Shown: positions 37,001 through 46,005 of the stretch, piece after piece
Numbering within the stretch: the first letter of the stretch is position 1
Layout of the letters: every line of letters begins with the position of its first letter
Assembly: GCF_001570485.1 (NCBI RefSeq)
Contig: NZ_BCTA01000018.1
Coordinates: forward strand, 1 to 62,793
DNA length: 62,793 bases
Direction: 5' to 3'
Origin: Mycolicibacterium novocastrense
Lineage (GTDB): Bacteria; Actinomycetota; Actinomycetes; Mycobacteriales; Mycobacteriaceae
Program-made: the position numbers and the translations under genes
The notes under the pieces: generated by a model
Database searches by the model: none
Seen by the model: only the letters and a program-made list of their open reading frames with translations
Told to the model about the DNA's origin: nothing

Positions 37001-39114
37001 TGCCCGCACCAACGCCTATCGCGCTACCTGGCTACCGCGCGCCGAGGACGCCCACCGAGCGCCGAATGTGCTCAATCTTCGCCGGTCTGTTCGGTTCGCA
37101 ACGAGTCGGCGCTGAGGATTCATTCTTCGGCCTGGGCGGCCACTCCCTGTTGGCGGCCCGTTTGGTCGCGCAAATCCGGGCCGAGTTCGGCGTTGAGCTA
37201 ACCGTTCGCGCGGTGTTCGATGCTCCCACCCCGGCCGGATTGGCGGCTCAGCTCGTCGATCGGTTCCGCGCCGAATTCGACATTGATCTCGACGACATGG
37301 AGGCCGAAGAGCTATCTGACGATGCAATGCCAGGAGCGCAATCGAGCCGTCCCGCGCTAGTCGAATCCATTCGCCCGGAACGGCTCCCCCTATCCTACTC
37401 GCAGTTAGCTGCGTGGTTCCAATATCGAATCGAAGGCGCACATGACGGCTTCAACATGCCGTTCGCGCTTCGCGTCGAAGGCCCGCTGGACACCGCCGCA
37501 CTTACCGAGGCGCTGAACGACGTGGTGGCCCGGCATGAGCCGTTACGAACGAATTTCAATGAACACGAAGGAGTCCCATACCAAACGGTGCACTCGAAAG
37601 TGCACGTGGATGTACCGATCTCCAAGATCACGGCCGATCGCTTCGACGAAACGGTGGCCGAGTTGCGTCGGCACGTCTTGACGCCGGAGCGCGGTCCATT
37701 GATTAGTGCGACCCTGCTGGTGCTCGACTCGGATAAGCATGTGTTGTTCTTGATCGTCCATCACATTGTCAGCGATCACGCCTCACTCGGCATCCTCTCC
37801 GAAGACCTAATCTGCGCCTACCGCGCGCGGATGAGGGGTAAGCCGCCCCAGTGGGCAACGCTCCCCCTTCAGTTCGCGGATTACGCGCTGTGGCAACGAA
37901 ATGCTTTCGATGCATCCAGTGGATGGGGACGGGCTGAGCTGGCTCATTGGCGTGAAGCATTGGCCGGATCGCCCGATGTGATCTCGGTAGCGCCCGACCA
38001 CTCACGGCCGCCAGTGCTCGGCAAGCGCGGCAAGGTGGCGAGCTTCACGGTGTCCGCGGCCCGTCGATCGGCGCTTACGCAGCTCGCCGAGCAGAATAGC
38101 GCCACTGAGTTCATGGTTTATCAGGCCGTTCTTGCAGCATTGCTGCACAAGCTCGGCGGCGGGACGGACATCGCAATTGGCAGCCCAGTCGCATCTCGCG
38201 TCGAATCCGCCACCGCGCATTTGATCGGGCTGTTCGCCAACGTGGTGGTCCTGCGCAACGATGTGTCCGGTGATCCAAGCCTGCGCACCTTGGTCGCGCG
38301 TAGCCGCGATACGGTGCTGGATGCCTTCGCGCATCAAGAACTACCCATCGAACGCTTGGTGGAAGCGTTGAACCCGCCGCGCTCGCGGTCCTGGAATCCG
38401 TTGTTCCAAGTCCTTATCCATTTTCGCGGTGAGGATTGGGCGCTCATGCCGCGCGACCTGACCGAGACCGGGGAAACCACGGTCTGTCCGCTGTCAATGG
38501 ACTTCGATGTGTCACTCCTGGATCTGGACGTCGGCATGAACGTGACAGAGCGTGGAGAACTCGACGTGCGGATCGTCGCCAATGCCGACCTTTACGAGTC
38601 GCAAAGCGTCGCGCTTATCGCCGACGCTCTGAATGCCGCACTCGATGCATTCGCGACGACGCCGGATTGCAGGCTACCCGCGTTGGACTTGCTACCCGCA
38701 GCCGCCGTGGAGGAGCTTCTTGCTCCGCCAACCCCTAAGGTGGTCCAGCAATTGGAACCGGTCACAGGAGGTTCCGCGGAAACCGAGCGGGCCCTCATCA
38801 CCCTGTTGGAGCAATTGCTCGACATCACCGGCGCAGAACCCGATGACAACTTCTTCGCGCTCGGCGGCGACAGCATCATCTCCATCAAGTGGTCGGCGCA
38901 GGCTACCGAGCGGGGACTGCCCTTGACCCCGGCAATGGTGTTTGAACACAGGACCATCGCCGAGTTGGCGGCGGCAGTCGACGCCGCAACTCTTCAGGCT
39001 GCTGCAGAAGAGACCGGTCCGGTAGCAGGACACGAGTACACGCCGATGAGCACATCCGGCCTGAGTCCCGATGCGCTGGCCGATCTCACTGCATCCTGGC
39101 TCAAGGAGTCGTGA
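34078..39114 (+). CDS. NRPS, C-A-T-C-T (MbtE-like)
   Basis: 1678 residues from the ATG at 34078, near the 1682 I recall for M. tuberculosis MbtE. Domains: C1 with H175-H176-ICWDE; A with YTSGSTGRPKG from Y630; carrier protein with S1023 in GGHSLLAARL; C2 with HHIVSDHAS from H1228; second carrier with S1599 in GGDSIISIK. My alignment to GrsA gives a tentative A-domain code D-A-A-H-P-G-H-V-C, which I cannot assign. C1 implies an upstream acyl or peptidyl donor. C2 lacks its own A domain, so the last carrier must be loaded or bypassed in trans. Confidence 0.92.
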   Translation: MVDDAETLQERRLELLRRRIAEKGLAAKRTADPARICAGERYRLSVGQRRMWFLQTMDPADTALNICVAYRLTGALDESRLRGAFYDVVARHAILRTTYGVDNQGEPYQVFHDGAEPGWRTDGLTDLTDEERERRIEALARDEFGRPFDLTNEPPLRINLIRIGTEEFVLLLVAHHICWDEDSCAIFLRELNDAYNGRQLGRPAPQFIAVEVLETSEEPSTSDIGYWADTLRSLPEALESLDAGGAHPSRRAERHTRALPAGLFNRIENFARKRSGSPFMVLLAAFGVLVRRHTGAADFLVSVPVTDRRPGTEAAIGYFGNTLLLRISPRAHDTFTSLVDAVRETCLSGFAHKSVGIDRVVREINPDRMGHDGLDRLVRVGFSMRKSHSGFALGDVAVRQLELGAVAAQLPLALAIVLDPQGVLVEVEYQRDVLSGALVEQMVTHYLQLLDNALAEPERRVTRLDMLDPRERETILARSHGELVDTPAITMVAILEAAAAATPDAVALSSDETELSYAELHRRANRLARWFIQQGLGADDIIGLRIATSIEFIVASLAALKAGAAYLPIDPAFPAERIDYLVTDARPQTVIGPREFQSAEIAAAQLSDAALTDADRSLPLLPEHLAYVIYTSGSTGRPKGVAVSHRAISEHVKGFIAECSMTAEDRWLQSSSVSFDASLADIFITLSLGAQLIMPTLADAGASRDVDYLADLVSRRGVTVLHVVPSMLSTLLMLPQVKQWRSLRHVPVGGEALPGELAAKFASHFDAQLHNHYGPTEAVVCSTHKLVDGSHGARTVPIGVPNRNVYAYVLDEELQPVPAEVIGELYLGGAQLARGYLGRPGLTAQRFVADPFNPGMRLYRSGDLVRRNITGDLEFVGRTDEQVKIRGFRIELGEIRSVIATHPSVRHCLVTVDNAEAGPALVAYLVPSDGTAQLDLESIRAHTRSVLPEYMVPSAFAVIPEIPLTVAGKLDKRALPAPTPIALPGYRAPRTPTERRMCSIFAGLFGSQRVGAEDSFFGLGGHSLLAARLVAQIRAEFGVELTVRAVFDAPTPAGLAAQLVDRFRAEFDIDLDDMEAEELSDDAMPGAQSSRPALVESIRPERLPLSYSQLAAWFQYRIEGAHDGFNMPFALRVEGPLDTAALTEALNDVVARHEPLRTNFNEHEGVPYQTVHSKVHVDVPISKITADRFDETVAELRRHVLTPERGPLISATLLVLDSDKHVLFLIVHHIVSDHASLGILSEDLICAYRARMRGKPPQWATLPLQFADYALWQRNAFDASSGWGRAELAHWREALAGSPDVISVAPDHSRPPVLGKRGKVASFTVSAARRSALTQLAEQNSATEFMVYQAVLAALLHKLGGGTDIAIGSPVASRVESATAHLIGLFANVVVLRNDVSGDPSLRTLVARSRDTVLDAFAHQELPIERLVEALNPPRSRSWNPLFQVLIHFRGEDWALMPRDLTETGETTVCPLSMDFDVSLLDLDVGMNVTERGELDVRIVANADLYESQSVALIADALNAALDAFATTPDCRLPALDLLPAAAVEELLAPPTPKVVQQLEPVTGGSAETERALITLLEQLLDITGAEPDDNFFALGGDSIISIKWSAQATERGLPLTPAMVFEHRTIAELAAAVDAATLQAAAEETGPVAGHEYTPMSTSGLSPDALADLTASWLKES

Positions 39115-39123
39115 ATCGCGGCC

Positions 39124-42100
39124 ATGACCCCGACTCCGCGGCCGATCGAGGACGTTCTTGCTCTGAGTCCTCTGCAGGAAGGGCTGTTTGCGTTATCCCG
39201 ACTGGCCGAAGACCACCTCGACCTTTACAGCATGCAGTTTGTTGTGGATATCCACGGACCGGTTAACCTCGAGTTGCTTCGCCGCAGCGCTCAAGTCATG
39301 CTGGACCGGCACCCGAATCTACGCGCCGCCTTCTGGGATCGTGATGTACCGAAACCGGTGCAGGTCGTGCCCGCGCAGGCGACCCTGCCGTGGTTTGAAC
39401 GGGTTGCCTCGCCAACGGAATTCGACGCTATCGCACGCTCGGAACGACGGCGCGCGTTTGACCTGAGTCGTGGGCCGGCACTGCGGGTCGCCCTACTTAC
39501 CGTTCCCGGTGAGACCAGGCGACGGATGATCTTCACCGCGCACCACATTCTGGTGGACGGGTGGTCACTCGCCGTGTTCTTCATGGAGATGCTCGCCGTG
39601 TACCAGGCCGGGGCCTCAGCCAACGAGCTACCGACTCCACGTCCCTATCGGGACTACATCGCCTGGCTCGTCCAACAGGACCGCACCGCCGCGACTGCGA
39701 AATGGACTGAGTACTTGCGCGGCGTGTCCGGACCGCTCATGGTCGCCGATGGCACCGTCGTGGCGGGCGATCACGTGCCGGAAAAGAGGGAACTGCGGTT
39801 GCCTGAGGCCGACGCGGTAAGACTGCAGGAGTGGGCCGGGTGCAACGGTCTCACACTCAACACCGCAGTGCTTTTCGCGTGGGCGGTCGTGCTCAGCAGG
39901 CTCACCGACCGTCGCGACGTAGTGTTCGGCACCATCATCTCCGGTCGTCCAGAAAGCTTGCTCGGCGTGGAGACCATGGTCGGCTTGTTCATCAACGCCG
40001 TACCTGTTGTGCACCGCTTCAGCGGAACCGACTCGGTGGTCGAGCAATGCGCACGGTTGCAGCGCGAAACGTCGGCGATGCGGGACGTTGGTTATCTCAG
40101 CCTGTCAGAAATTCAGCGTGAACATGGCCGAGGGACTTTGTTTGATTCGTTGTTCGTCTTCGAGAACGCACCGATCGAGGATGCGATCCGCACGGTCGAT
40201 ACACCCGACGGAGTGCGCTTCTCTCCCATAGAGATGGAAAGCTTGACTCACTACCCGTTGACGGTGGTTTCGCACCTGCGAGATGGCGAACTCGTGGTGC
40301 TCGTCGAAGCGATTCGCGGAGCACTAGCGCATTTCCCAACCGCCGACCTCGGCGAGCGATTGCTCAGCGTATTGCGGCAACTGCCCGGTATTGGCGACGG
40401 CAGCGCCGACGCACTGGATATTCTTACGTCGGCGGAGCGCACAGGACTCCTTGCGGGGCAACCCGTTGCGGCCCCATCTACGACAGTGTGGGAAACGTTC
40501 GAGCGGCAAGTCAGAGCCACGCCTGACGCCGTTGCGCTGACCACCGACGGCGCCGAGGCATACACCTATGCCGAATTGCACGCCGAGGCAAGCCGGCTGG
40601 CAATGGAGCTTGCCGAATACGGCGTCGGACCGGAGAGCGTCGTTGCTCTGGTGTTGGCACGTTCCAGCAGATCCATCGTCGCCATCCTTGCGGTGCTTGC
40701 CGCAGGTGGCGCCTACCTGCCGGTCGACATCACGCTGCCCGAAGCTCGAATCGGATCCATTCTGCACCAAGCCAACCCGGTACTCGCTATCACCCAATTG
40801 TCCTTCTGCGAACTGGTCGGCACGCAGCTGCCCAGGCTGGTCCTCGACGACCCAGCTGTAGCCGAGCGCATTTTGCGCCGTCGCGCCGTCGCGCCAGCGG
40901 TGCGCCGTCATCCGGAGCACAGTGCATATGTGATCTTCACTTCTGGTTCTACCGGTGAACCCAAAGGAGTCATCGGGACCAATGCCGCATTACTCGGTTA
41001 TTTCGCTGATCATCGGGAGCGCGTCTACCGAACCGCCTGGGAGCGCCTAGGCCGCCCGATGCGCATCGCGCACGCCTGGTCTTTGAGCTTCGACGCCTCA
41101 TGGCAGCCGATGGTCGGTCTGCTCGATGGCCATGCGCTTCATCTATTCGACGCCGAACAAATGCGCGACGCCGATCGGCTGGTGAAAGGAATTGCTGCAC
41201 ACCGGATCGACATGATCGACACCACGCCCTCGATGCTTGTCCAGCTGCGTGCGGCAGGACTCCTCGATCATGGTCTTTCGGTACTGGCCCTAGGTGGCGA
41301 GGCGATCAACCCCACGCTGTGGGAACAGTTGCGCGACCTATCACCCACAGCGGTGTACAACTGCTATGGACCCACCGAAATGACCGTCGAGGCCGTGGTG
41401 GCGCCCGTCAATGACTACCAAGTACCGACGATCGGCACCACGAACGCTGGAACATTCGCCTACGTCCTGGATTCGAGGTTGCGGATGGTCCCCAACGGCG
41501 TCGTTGGGGAACTGTACCTGTCTGGGGTACAGCAGGCCCGCGGCTATGCCGGTAGATCTGCGATGACCGCCGCTCGGTTCGTCGCCGACCCACTGCGCCC
41601 GGGACAACGCATGTACCGCACCGGCGACTTGGTACGTCGCCTTGCGCACGGAGGCTATTCCTATGTGGGACGCGCCGACACCCAGGTCAAAATTCGAGGC
41701 TACCGCGTCGAGATAGCAGAGGTCGTAGCCGCGCTGCGCTGTCAGCCGAACGTACACGACGCGGCAGTTTCCGTCGTGCGTCGCGACGGCGCCACCAGCC
41801 TCGTCTGTTTCGTTGTGTGGCAGGAGGAATCGGATGGAGATCTCGCCCGACTGCGCTCTGCGCTCACCGACCGACTGCCGTCGTATATGGTCCCGGCCCG
41901 TATCCTGGCATTACCGACGCTGCCAGTGAACGCCAACGGAAAACTGGATATCCACGCGATCGACCAGCTAGCAGAAAACGCGCTCTCGCGCGTCGCTGAA
42001 AACGGGATGGAGTCGGCGTCCACCGATACTGAACGGTTGCTGTGTGAAACGTTCCAAGAACAGTTCAACGGCATTGTCCCGCACGTCGACGACGACCTCT

Positions 42101-43641
42101 TCTCGCTCGGACTAGACAGCATCGTGGCGATCTCGGTAACTCTCAAGGCTCGTCGGCGTGGCCTCACATTGAGTCCACGGATGCTGTTCACCGCCCCGAC
42201 TATCCGTCAACTGGCGGCGACGATCGATGCGGCCGGCCCGGACAACGCCGTCGAGAGTGCTGCATACGGTGAGGTGATGCCACTGCCTATGGTGTGCTGG
42301 CTGTACGAGCACGGTAATTACCGCCGCTTCACCCATACTGTTTTGCTTCAATTGCCCGCCGAAATCGACCGCTCGTCGATCGAGTCGATGCTGCAGCTGC
42401 TGCTCGACGGGCACGACATGCTTCGATCCATCCTGGTCGATACTCCCAGTGGACCGCGCTTGGTTACTCGCGCACCCGGCGCGGTCGTCGCCGCCGACTT
42501 GCTTACCCGCGTGGAGTTGCCGAAATCGACCAATGCCGAATTCCGTTCGGCGATCACCCATTCCGCACGAACGATCATTGACGAGATTGATCCTCGGGCA
42601 GGTGCGGTGGTGCGAGCGGTTTGGTTCTCCGGCAGCGAACAGGACCAGGTGCTGCTGCTCACCGCGCACCATTTGGCGGTGGACGTGGTCTCCTGGCACA
42701 TCATGCTGGGTGAGGTCGCAGAAGCCTGGCGCTCGGTGACTTCGGGAGAGGCGCCGAAGATCTTGCCAGAATTCACCTCCTACCGCCAGTGGTCGGAGCT
42801 GATGTGGCAACGAGCCACGACGCCCGAGGTAGCGGCCCAGCGCGAATACTGGGTCACGCAGGTACGCGAACCCGATCCCCCGTTGGGTGTGCGGCACCCC
42901 GACCCAACCCGTGATATCTGGTCCAGCCTGCGAGTCACCCCTGTGGTCACACCCGTTCATGTCACCGAGCGCCTGCTGGCCACACTCACCAGAGAGGAGG
43001 GGATGCGCGAATTGATGCTGGCCGCAATGACGATGACGATTGCGAGTTGGCGGAAGGAGCGTGGCGCCGATCCAGCTTCCGGCACGCTCATCGACCTGGA
43101 AGGCCACGGCCGCGCTGATGCCATTCTGGGCACCGACACCACGAACACCGTCGGCTGGTTCACCAGTGCATTTCCGATACGGCTGGGCGTCGGTGAGGCG
43201 GCCGTCGATGTCGAGCGGGCTGAAGAAGATCCAGGTGCGGCTCGGGCTCTACTCGACTCAGTGGCTACCCACCTTGCCGCGATCCCGAATGACGGTCTGG
43301 ATTACGGCCTGCTTCGTTATGTCGAGCGCACGCCCGAGTTGCGGGCGGCCTCCGAACCCCAGGTCCAGTTCAACTATATGGGCCGGATGGACCTCGGCGG
43401 TGGCAAGGGCCAACCGTGGTCACTGATCACCGGAGCCCAAATCGATGCGCTCCCCATTGATCCCGAGCCCGATCTGCCGTTGCATTTCGCTCTCATCATC
43501 GGTGCGCTTGTAGGCGCCTCATCCGAAGGCCCTCAACTGATCACCAACTGGTGCTGGAATGAAGCCCTGTTCGCGCCTTCCGATATCGACCGGCTGACGG
43601 ACCTCTGGCGGCGCGGCATCGACGTGCTGGCTGGCGAATAG
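39124..43641 (+). CDS. NRPS, C-A-T-E (MbtF-like)
   Basis: 1505 residues, starting 9 nt after the first NRPS. Domains: C with HHILVDGWS from H140; A with IFTSGSTGEPKG near residue 603; carrier protein with S999 in LGLDSIVAI; epimerization-type domain with HHLAVDVVS from H1182 and QFNYMGRMD near the end. Tentative A code D-A-Q-D-A-G-C-V-E. The opening ALSPLQEGLFALSRL is typical of C domains that accept from an upstream protein. No thioesterase domain is present, so release may need cyclisation (as for mycobactin's terminal lysine) or another enzyme. Confidence 0.92.
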   Translation: MTPTPRPIEDVLALSPLQEGLFALSRLAEDHLDLYSMQFVVDIHGPVNLELLRRSAQVMLDRHPNLRAAFWDRDVPKPVQVVPAQATLPWFERVASPTEFDAIARSERRRAFDLSRGPALRVALLTVPGETRRRMIFTAHHILVDGWSLAVFFMEMLAVYQAGASANELPTPRPYRDYIAWLVQQDRTAATAKWTEYLRGVSGPLMVADGTVVAGDHVPEKRELRLPEADAVRLQEWAGCNGLTLNTAVLFAWAVVLSRLTDRRDVVFGTIISGRPESLLGVETMVGLFINAVPVVHRFSGTDSVVEQCARLQRETSAMRDVGYLSLSEIQREHGRGTLFDSLFVFENAPIEDAIRTVDTPDGVRFSPIEMESLTHYPLTVVSHLRDGELVVLVEAIRGALAHFPTADLGERLLSVLRQLPGIGDGSADALDILTSAERTGLLAGQPVAAPSTTVWETFERQVRATPDAVALTTDGAEAYTYAELHAEASRLAMELAEYGVGPESVVALVLARSSRSIVAILAVLAAGGAYLPVDITLPEARIGSILHQANPVLAITQLSFCELVGTQLPRLVLDDPAVAERILRRRAVAPAVRRHPEHSAYVIFTSGSTGEPKGVIGTNAALLGYFADHRERVYRTAWERLGRPMRIAHAWSLSFDASWQPMVGLLDGHALHLFDAEQMRDADRLVKGIAAHRIDMIDTTPSMLVQLRAAGLLDHGLSVLALGGEAINPTLWEQLRDLSPTAVYNCYGPTEMTVEAVVAPVNDYQVPTIGTTNAGTFAYVLDSRLRMVPNGVVGELYLSGVQQARGYAGRSAMTAARFVADPLRPGQRMYRTGDLVRRLAHGGYSYVGRADTQVKIRGYRVEIAEVVAALRCQPNVHDAAVSVVRRDGATSLVCFVVWQEESDGDLARLRSALTDRLPSYMVPARILALPTLPVNANGKLDIHAIDQLAENALSRVAENGMESASTDTERLLCETFQEQFNGIVPHVDDDLFSLGLDSIVAISVTLKARRRGLTLSPRMLFTAPTIRQLAATIDAAGPDNAVESAAYGEVMPLPMVCWLYEHGNYRRFTHTVLLQLPAEIDRSSIESMLQLLLDGHDMLRSILVDTPSGPRLVTRAPGAVVAADLLTRVELPKSTNAEFRSAITHSARTIIDEIDPRAGAVVRAVWFSGSEQDQVLLLTAHHLAVDVVSWHIMLGEVAEAWRSVTSGEAPKILPEFTSYRQWSELMWQRATTPEVAAQREYWVTQVREPDPPLGVRHPDPTRDIWSSLRVTPVVTPVHVTERLLATLTREEGMRELMLAAMTMTIASWRKERGADPASGTLIDLEGHGRADAILGTDTTNTVGWFTSAFPIRLGVGEAAVDVERAEEDPGAARALLDSVATHLAAIPNDGLDYGLLRYVERTPELRAASEPQVQFNYMGRMDLGGGKGQPWSLITGAQIDALPIDPEPDLPLHFALIIGALVGASSEGPQLITNWCWNEALFAPSDIDRLTDLWRRGIDVLAGE

Positions 43642-43973
43642 GCCGGTCAAGGAAAGGAATGCGCCGCCACAGAATTCTGGCAGCGAGGAGACGCGAGTCG
43701 GCCGGGCATGAGGGACCAGGCTTGGGGCGGCGTCAGACGATTTCTTCGCGCTTGCGAGGTGATTCGGCACTGCCACCACCGTAACCGCGTGGGAGCGCGA
43801 CTCACCGGAGCTCGATCGTGCGGTTGGCGCACATCAATGCCTCAGCCAACGCGGGCCGGTTTGCCGAGCGGCTGAATAACGGGAAAGCCCGGTCCGGCAT
43901 GTCGCAACGACTATCTGTGGCCGCCCGCCACTACCCTCGAGGCCACAGCACAGACTGATGAGGAGCTTTTGTT
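43642..43973. other. Gap with no recognised gene
   Basis: 330 bp between the convergent NRPS and SagB-type genes. Nothing was recognised. Confidence 0.4.
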
Positions 43974-45398
43974 TCAGGGACGGCTCGGCGGCCGACTTTT
44001 GGCACGCGAGCCGACAATGATGCTACCGACGCTGCACTCCTGTAACTCCTCAACCCCGGTGGCCGCGACAAACCCTGCGGTATCACTGAATCCCTGAGCG
44101 CAGGCACCAAGACCCATCGCGGTAGCAGCCAGATAAATCGTCTGCATGAGGACACCGACATTTTTCAGAATGAGCGCGTAAGAGACCTGCTCGTAGGTCC
44201 ACATGATGCGACCGGTGCGCGCGGCAATGACGACGAGCACTTGCGGCTCGGCGCCTCCAGCCAGAGTCGCGGAAGCCGGTTTCAATAGCTGGGACACCGC
44301 CCGTGGATCCGCTGCGGCCAGTGGGCGCAGCACGTGGTCGAATGAATCGTAGTGGTACATGCCAGGTTCGAGTCCGGCGACATTTCGCACCACCGGATAG
44401 AGTTCCAGCTCATAGAGGCCGCCGGCGGAAGGATATGGCCGTGATAGGAGTTCCTCGCCCTCACCGACCGGCTGGACGCTCCGTGTTCGTGCTGTGCGGT
44501 ATAGCAACTCCGCCAGCTGTTCAACGCTGATTGGGACGCCGTCGTCGAAGGACCTTGTGGAGACTCGATCTTCGATGACGGCCGTCAGGGACGGGTCTTG
44601 GCTCCGTTTCGCCGTCAAGTCGGGAACGGCCAGGACGATCGGTTCACCCGAATAGTTGGCACGGCGTGCCGGGGGCTGCGGGAATCGGCCCTTGGCCCAT
44701 TTGGTCGGACCAAAACGCTCCCACGTGACGATGCGCTCACCGAGCGTGCTGCGGCGATGGAACCACACATCCGGTGCGCTCCAGCTGACGGTTTCAAATC
44801 TGGAGTCCTCGTGACCACAGGCCGCAAGGATGCCGCACCAGCGCAGGTCCTCGACGAATTGCGATGTCACTGCAGGAGAGAGGTCAGAAACGGACGTCGA
44901 TGGTCCGTCGAGCAAAACGAGCAGACGTGGGTCATAGATGCACAGATCGCACCACGCCAAGGGATGCTCGACGATAAAGCCCTCTGTGGCCCGATGCAGC
45001 ACAGCGTATTTCGACATTACAACGGATTGCGACGGCGCGCCCGGCCGCGGTGCGGGTTGTCCGAACGGCTGAATAGAGTATAGAAGCTTCCCCTCCTCGC
45101 GCACGTTGACCGTCAACCAGCCGCCGGCGATGAGGCGATCCAATAACGCGCCCATATCGCATGCATTTTTTGCCCCAAACAGCTCCGCCACCGTTGCCGC
45201 CCCGACGTTGAGTGCTTTCAGCGCCAGTATCTGATCAGCGGTCAAACGGGTAAGCCTCTCACTGCGCGGAGGATTCAACAGCACCGCCCCGGCGGAAGTG
45301 GTCACGCAGGTGACACCCGAAGCCAAGGCCAATGTCGTCTCATGGGGATATCTGATGTTGGGCAAACCGGAAGCCCTTCCGTTCTCGAACTGCATCAC
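43974..45398 (-). CDS. SagB/ThcOx-type dehydrogenase (FMN, nitroreductase fold)
   Basis: 474 residues (GTG at 45398 or ATG at 45395). The N-terminal 200 residues form a winged-helix-like half (LTADQILALKALNVGAATVAELF). The C-terminal half is the SagB nitroreductase fold: IEDRVSTRSFDDGVPISVEQLAELLYRTAR, PYPSAGGLYELELYPVV, and MQTIYLAATAMGLGACAQGF. Family members use FMN to oxidise azolines to azoles in RiPPs, and a related oxidase does this in bleomycin NRPS. Here it converges on the NRPS operon, so oxidation of a peptide heterocycle or intermediate is plausible. No cyclodehydratase or Cy domain is visible. Confidence 0.85.
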   Translation of the reverse strand: MMQFENGRASGLPNIRYPHETTLALASGVTCVTTSAGAVLLNPPRSERLTRLTADQILALKALNVGAATVAELFGAKNACDMGALLDRLIAGGWLTVNVREEGKLLYSIQPFGQPAPRPGAPSQSVVMSKYAVLHRATEGFIVEHPLAWCDLCIYDPRLLVLLDGPSTSVSDLSPAVTSQFVEDLRWCGILAACGHEDSRFETVSWSAPDVWFHRRSTLGERIVTWERFGPTKWAKGRFPQPPARRANYSGEPIVLAVPDLTAKRSQDPSLTAVIEDRVSTRSFDDGVPISVEQLAELLYRTARTRSVQPVGEGEELLSRPYPSAGGLYELELYPVVRNVAGLEPGMYHYDSFDHVLRPLAAADPRAVSQLLKPASATLAGGAEPQVLVVIAARTGRIMWTYEQVSYALILKNVGVLMQTIYLAATAMGLGACAQGFSDTAGFVAATGVEELQECSVGSIIVGSRAKSRPPSRP

Positions 45399-46005
45399 CG
45401 CGTCAAGCCTCAGCGTAAATCAAGCGCAACCAGCGATAACGACAAGTCCCTACCTGTGCACAACGTACGGCTGCCGACGGCAAAGAGGCTACCGCGGCAC
45501 CATCCGGACGATGACGGCGTTTGGGCGCAACACCCCAGCACGTCGCCGAACCCCCGCGGTCGAGAATGCTTATATCCTAGCGGCCAGCCGAAGAGGTGCT
45601 TGATCATCCACCAGCCAAACCGCACCGCCTGACCGTCCCTGCGTGCTGCTGCTATCCAAGCAGTGCGTGGCCCCACGCCGCGTGCCGGCGAAGACCGGTG
45701 CGGTCGGTGATCGCCAGCTCAGCCATCGCCGCGATCGCCGCACTGTCGATGCTCGGCGGACCGGCGATAACGTTCGAGCCGGGCTCCGAGCGAGCCGCTA
45801 GACCTATAGACCAACGGGGATGGATTTGACTTAGGGTATCCGGATCGGTTCGATTTGCTGTGGGCGTGGACGGCGACCCGCGTGATCCCGCACTCGGGCC
45901 ATTGAACGTCGGTGCGATCATCGATGGGTTGCCAAATCGTATAGCAACAGTGTAGTTACCGACCAACCCCTGGGGCTGGTGAATTCTGGGACAGGAAAAC
46001 GATAG
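45399..46005. other. Gap with no recognised gene
   Basis: About 600 bp between the SagB-type gene and a divergent hydrolase. No gene and no IdeR-like box was found here. Confidence 0.4.

Noticed and set aside
42112..43107. 331-codon minus-strand ORF
   Set aside because: Antisense to the second NRPS carrier and epimerization domains.
27915..45398. The standard complete mycobactin locus
   Set aside because: No MbtA, MbtB, MbtG, MbtH or MbtI is present in the window, and the acyltransferase and SagB-type genes are not part of the usual mbt-1 order.
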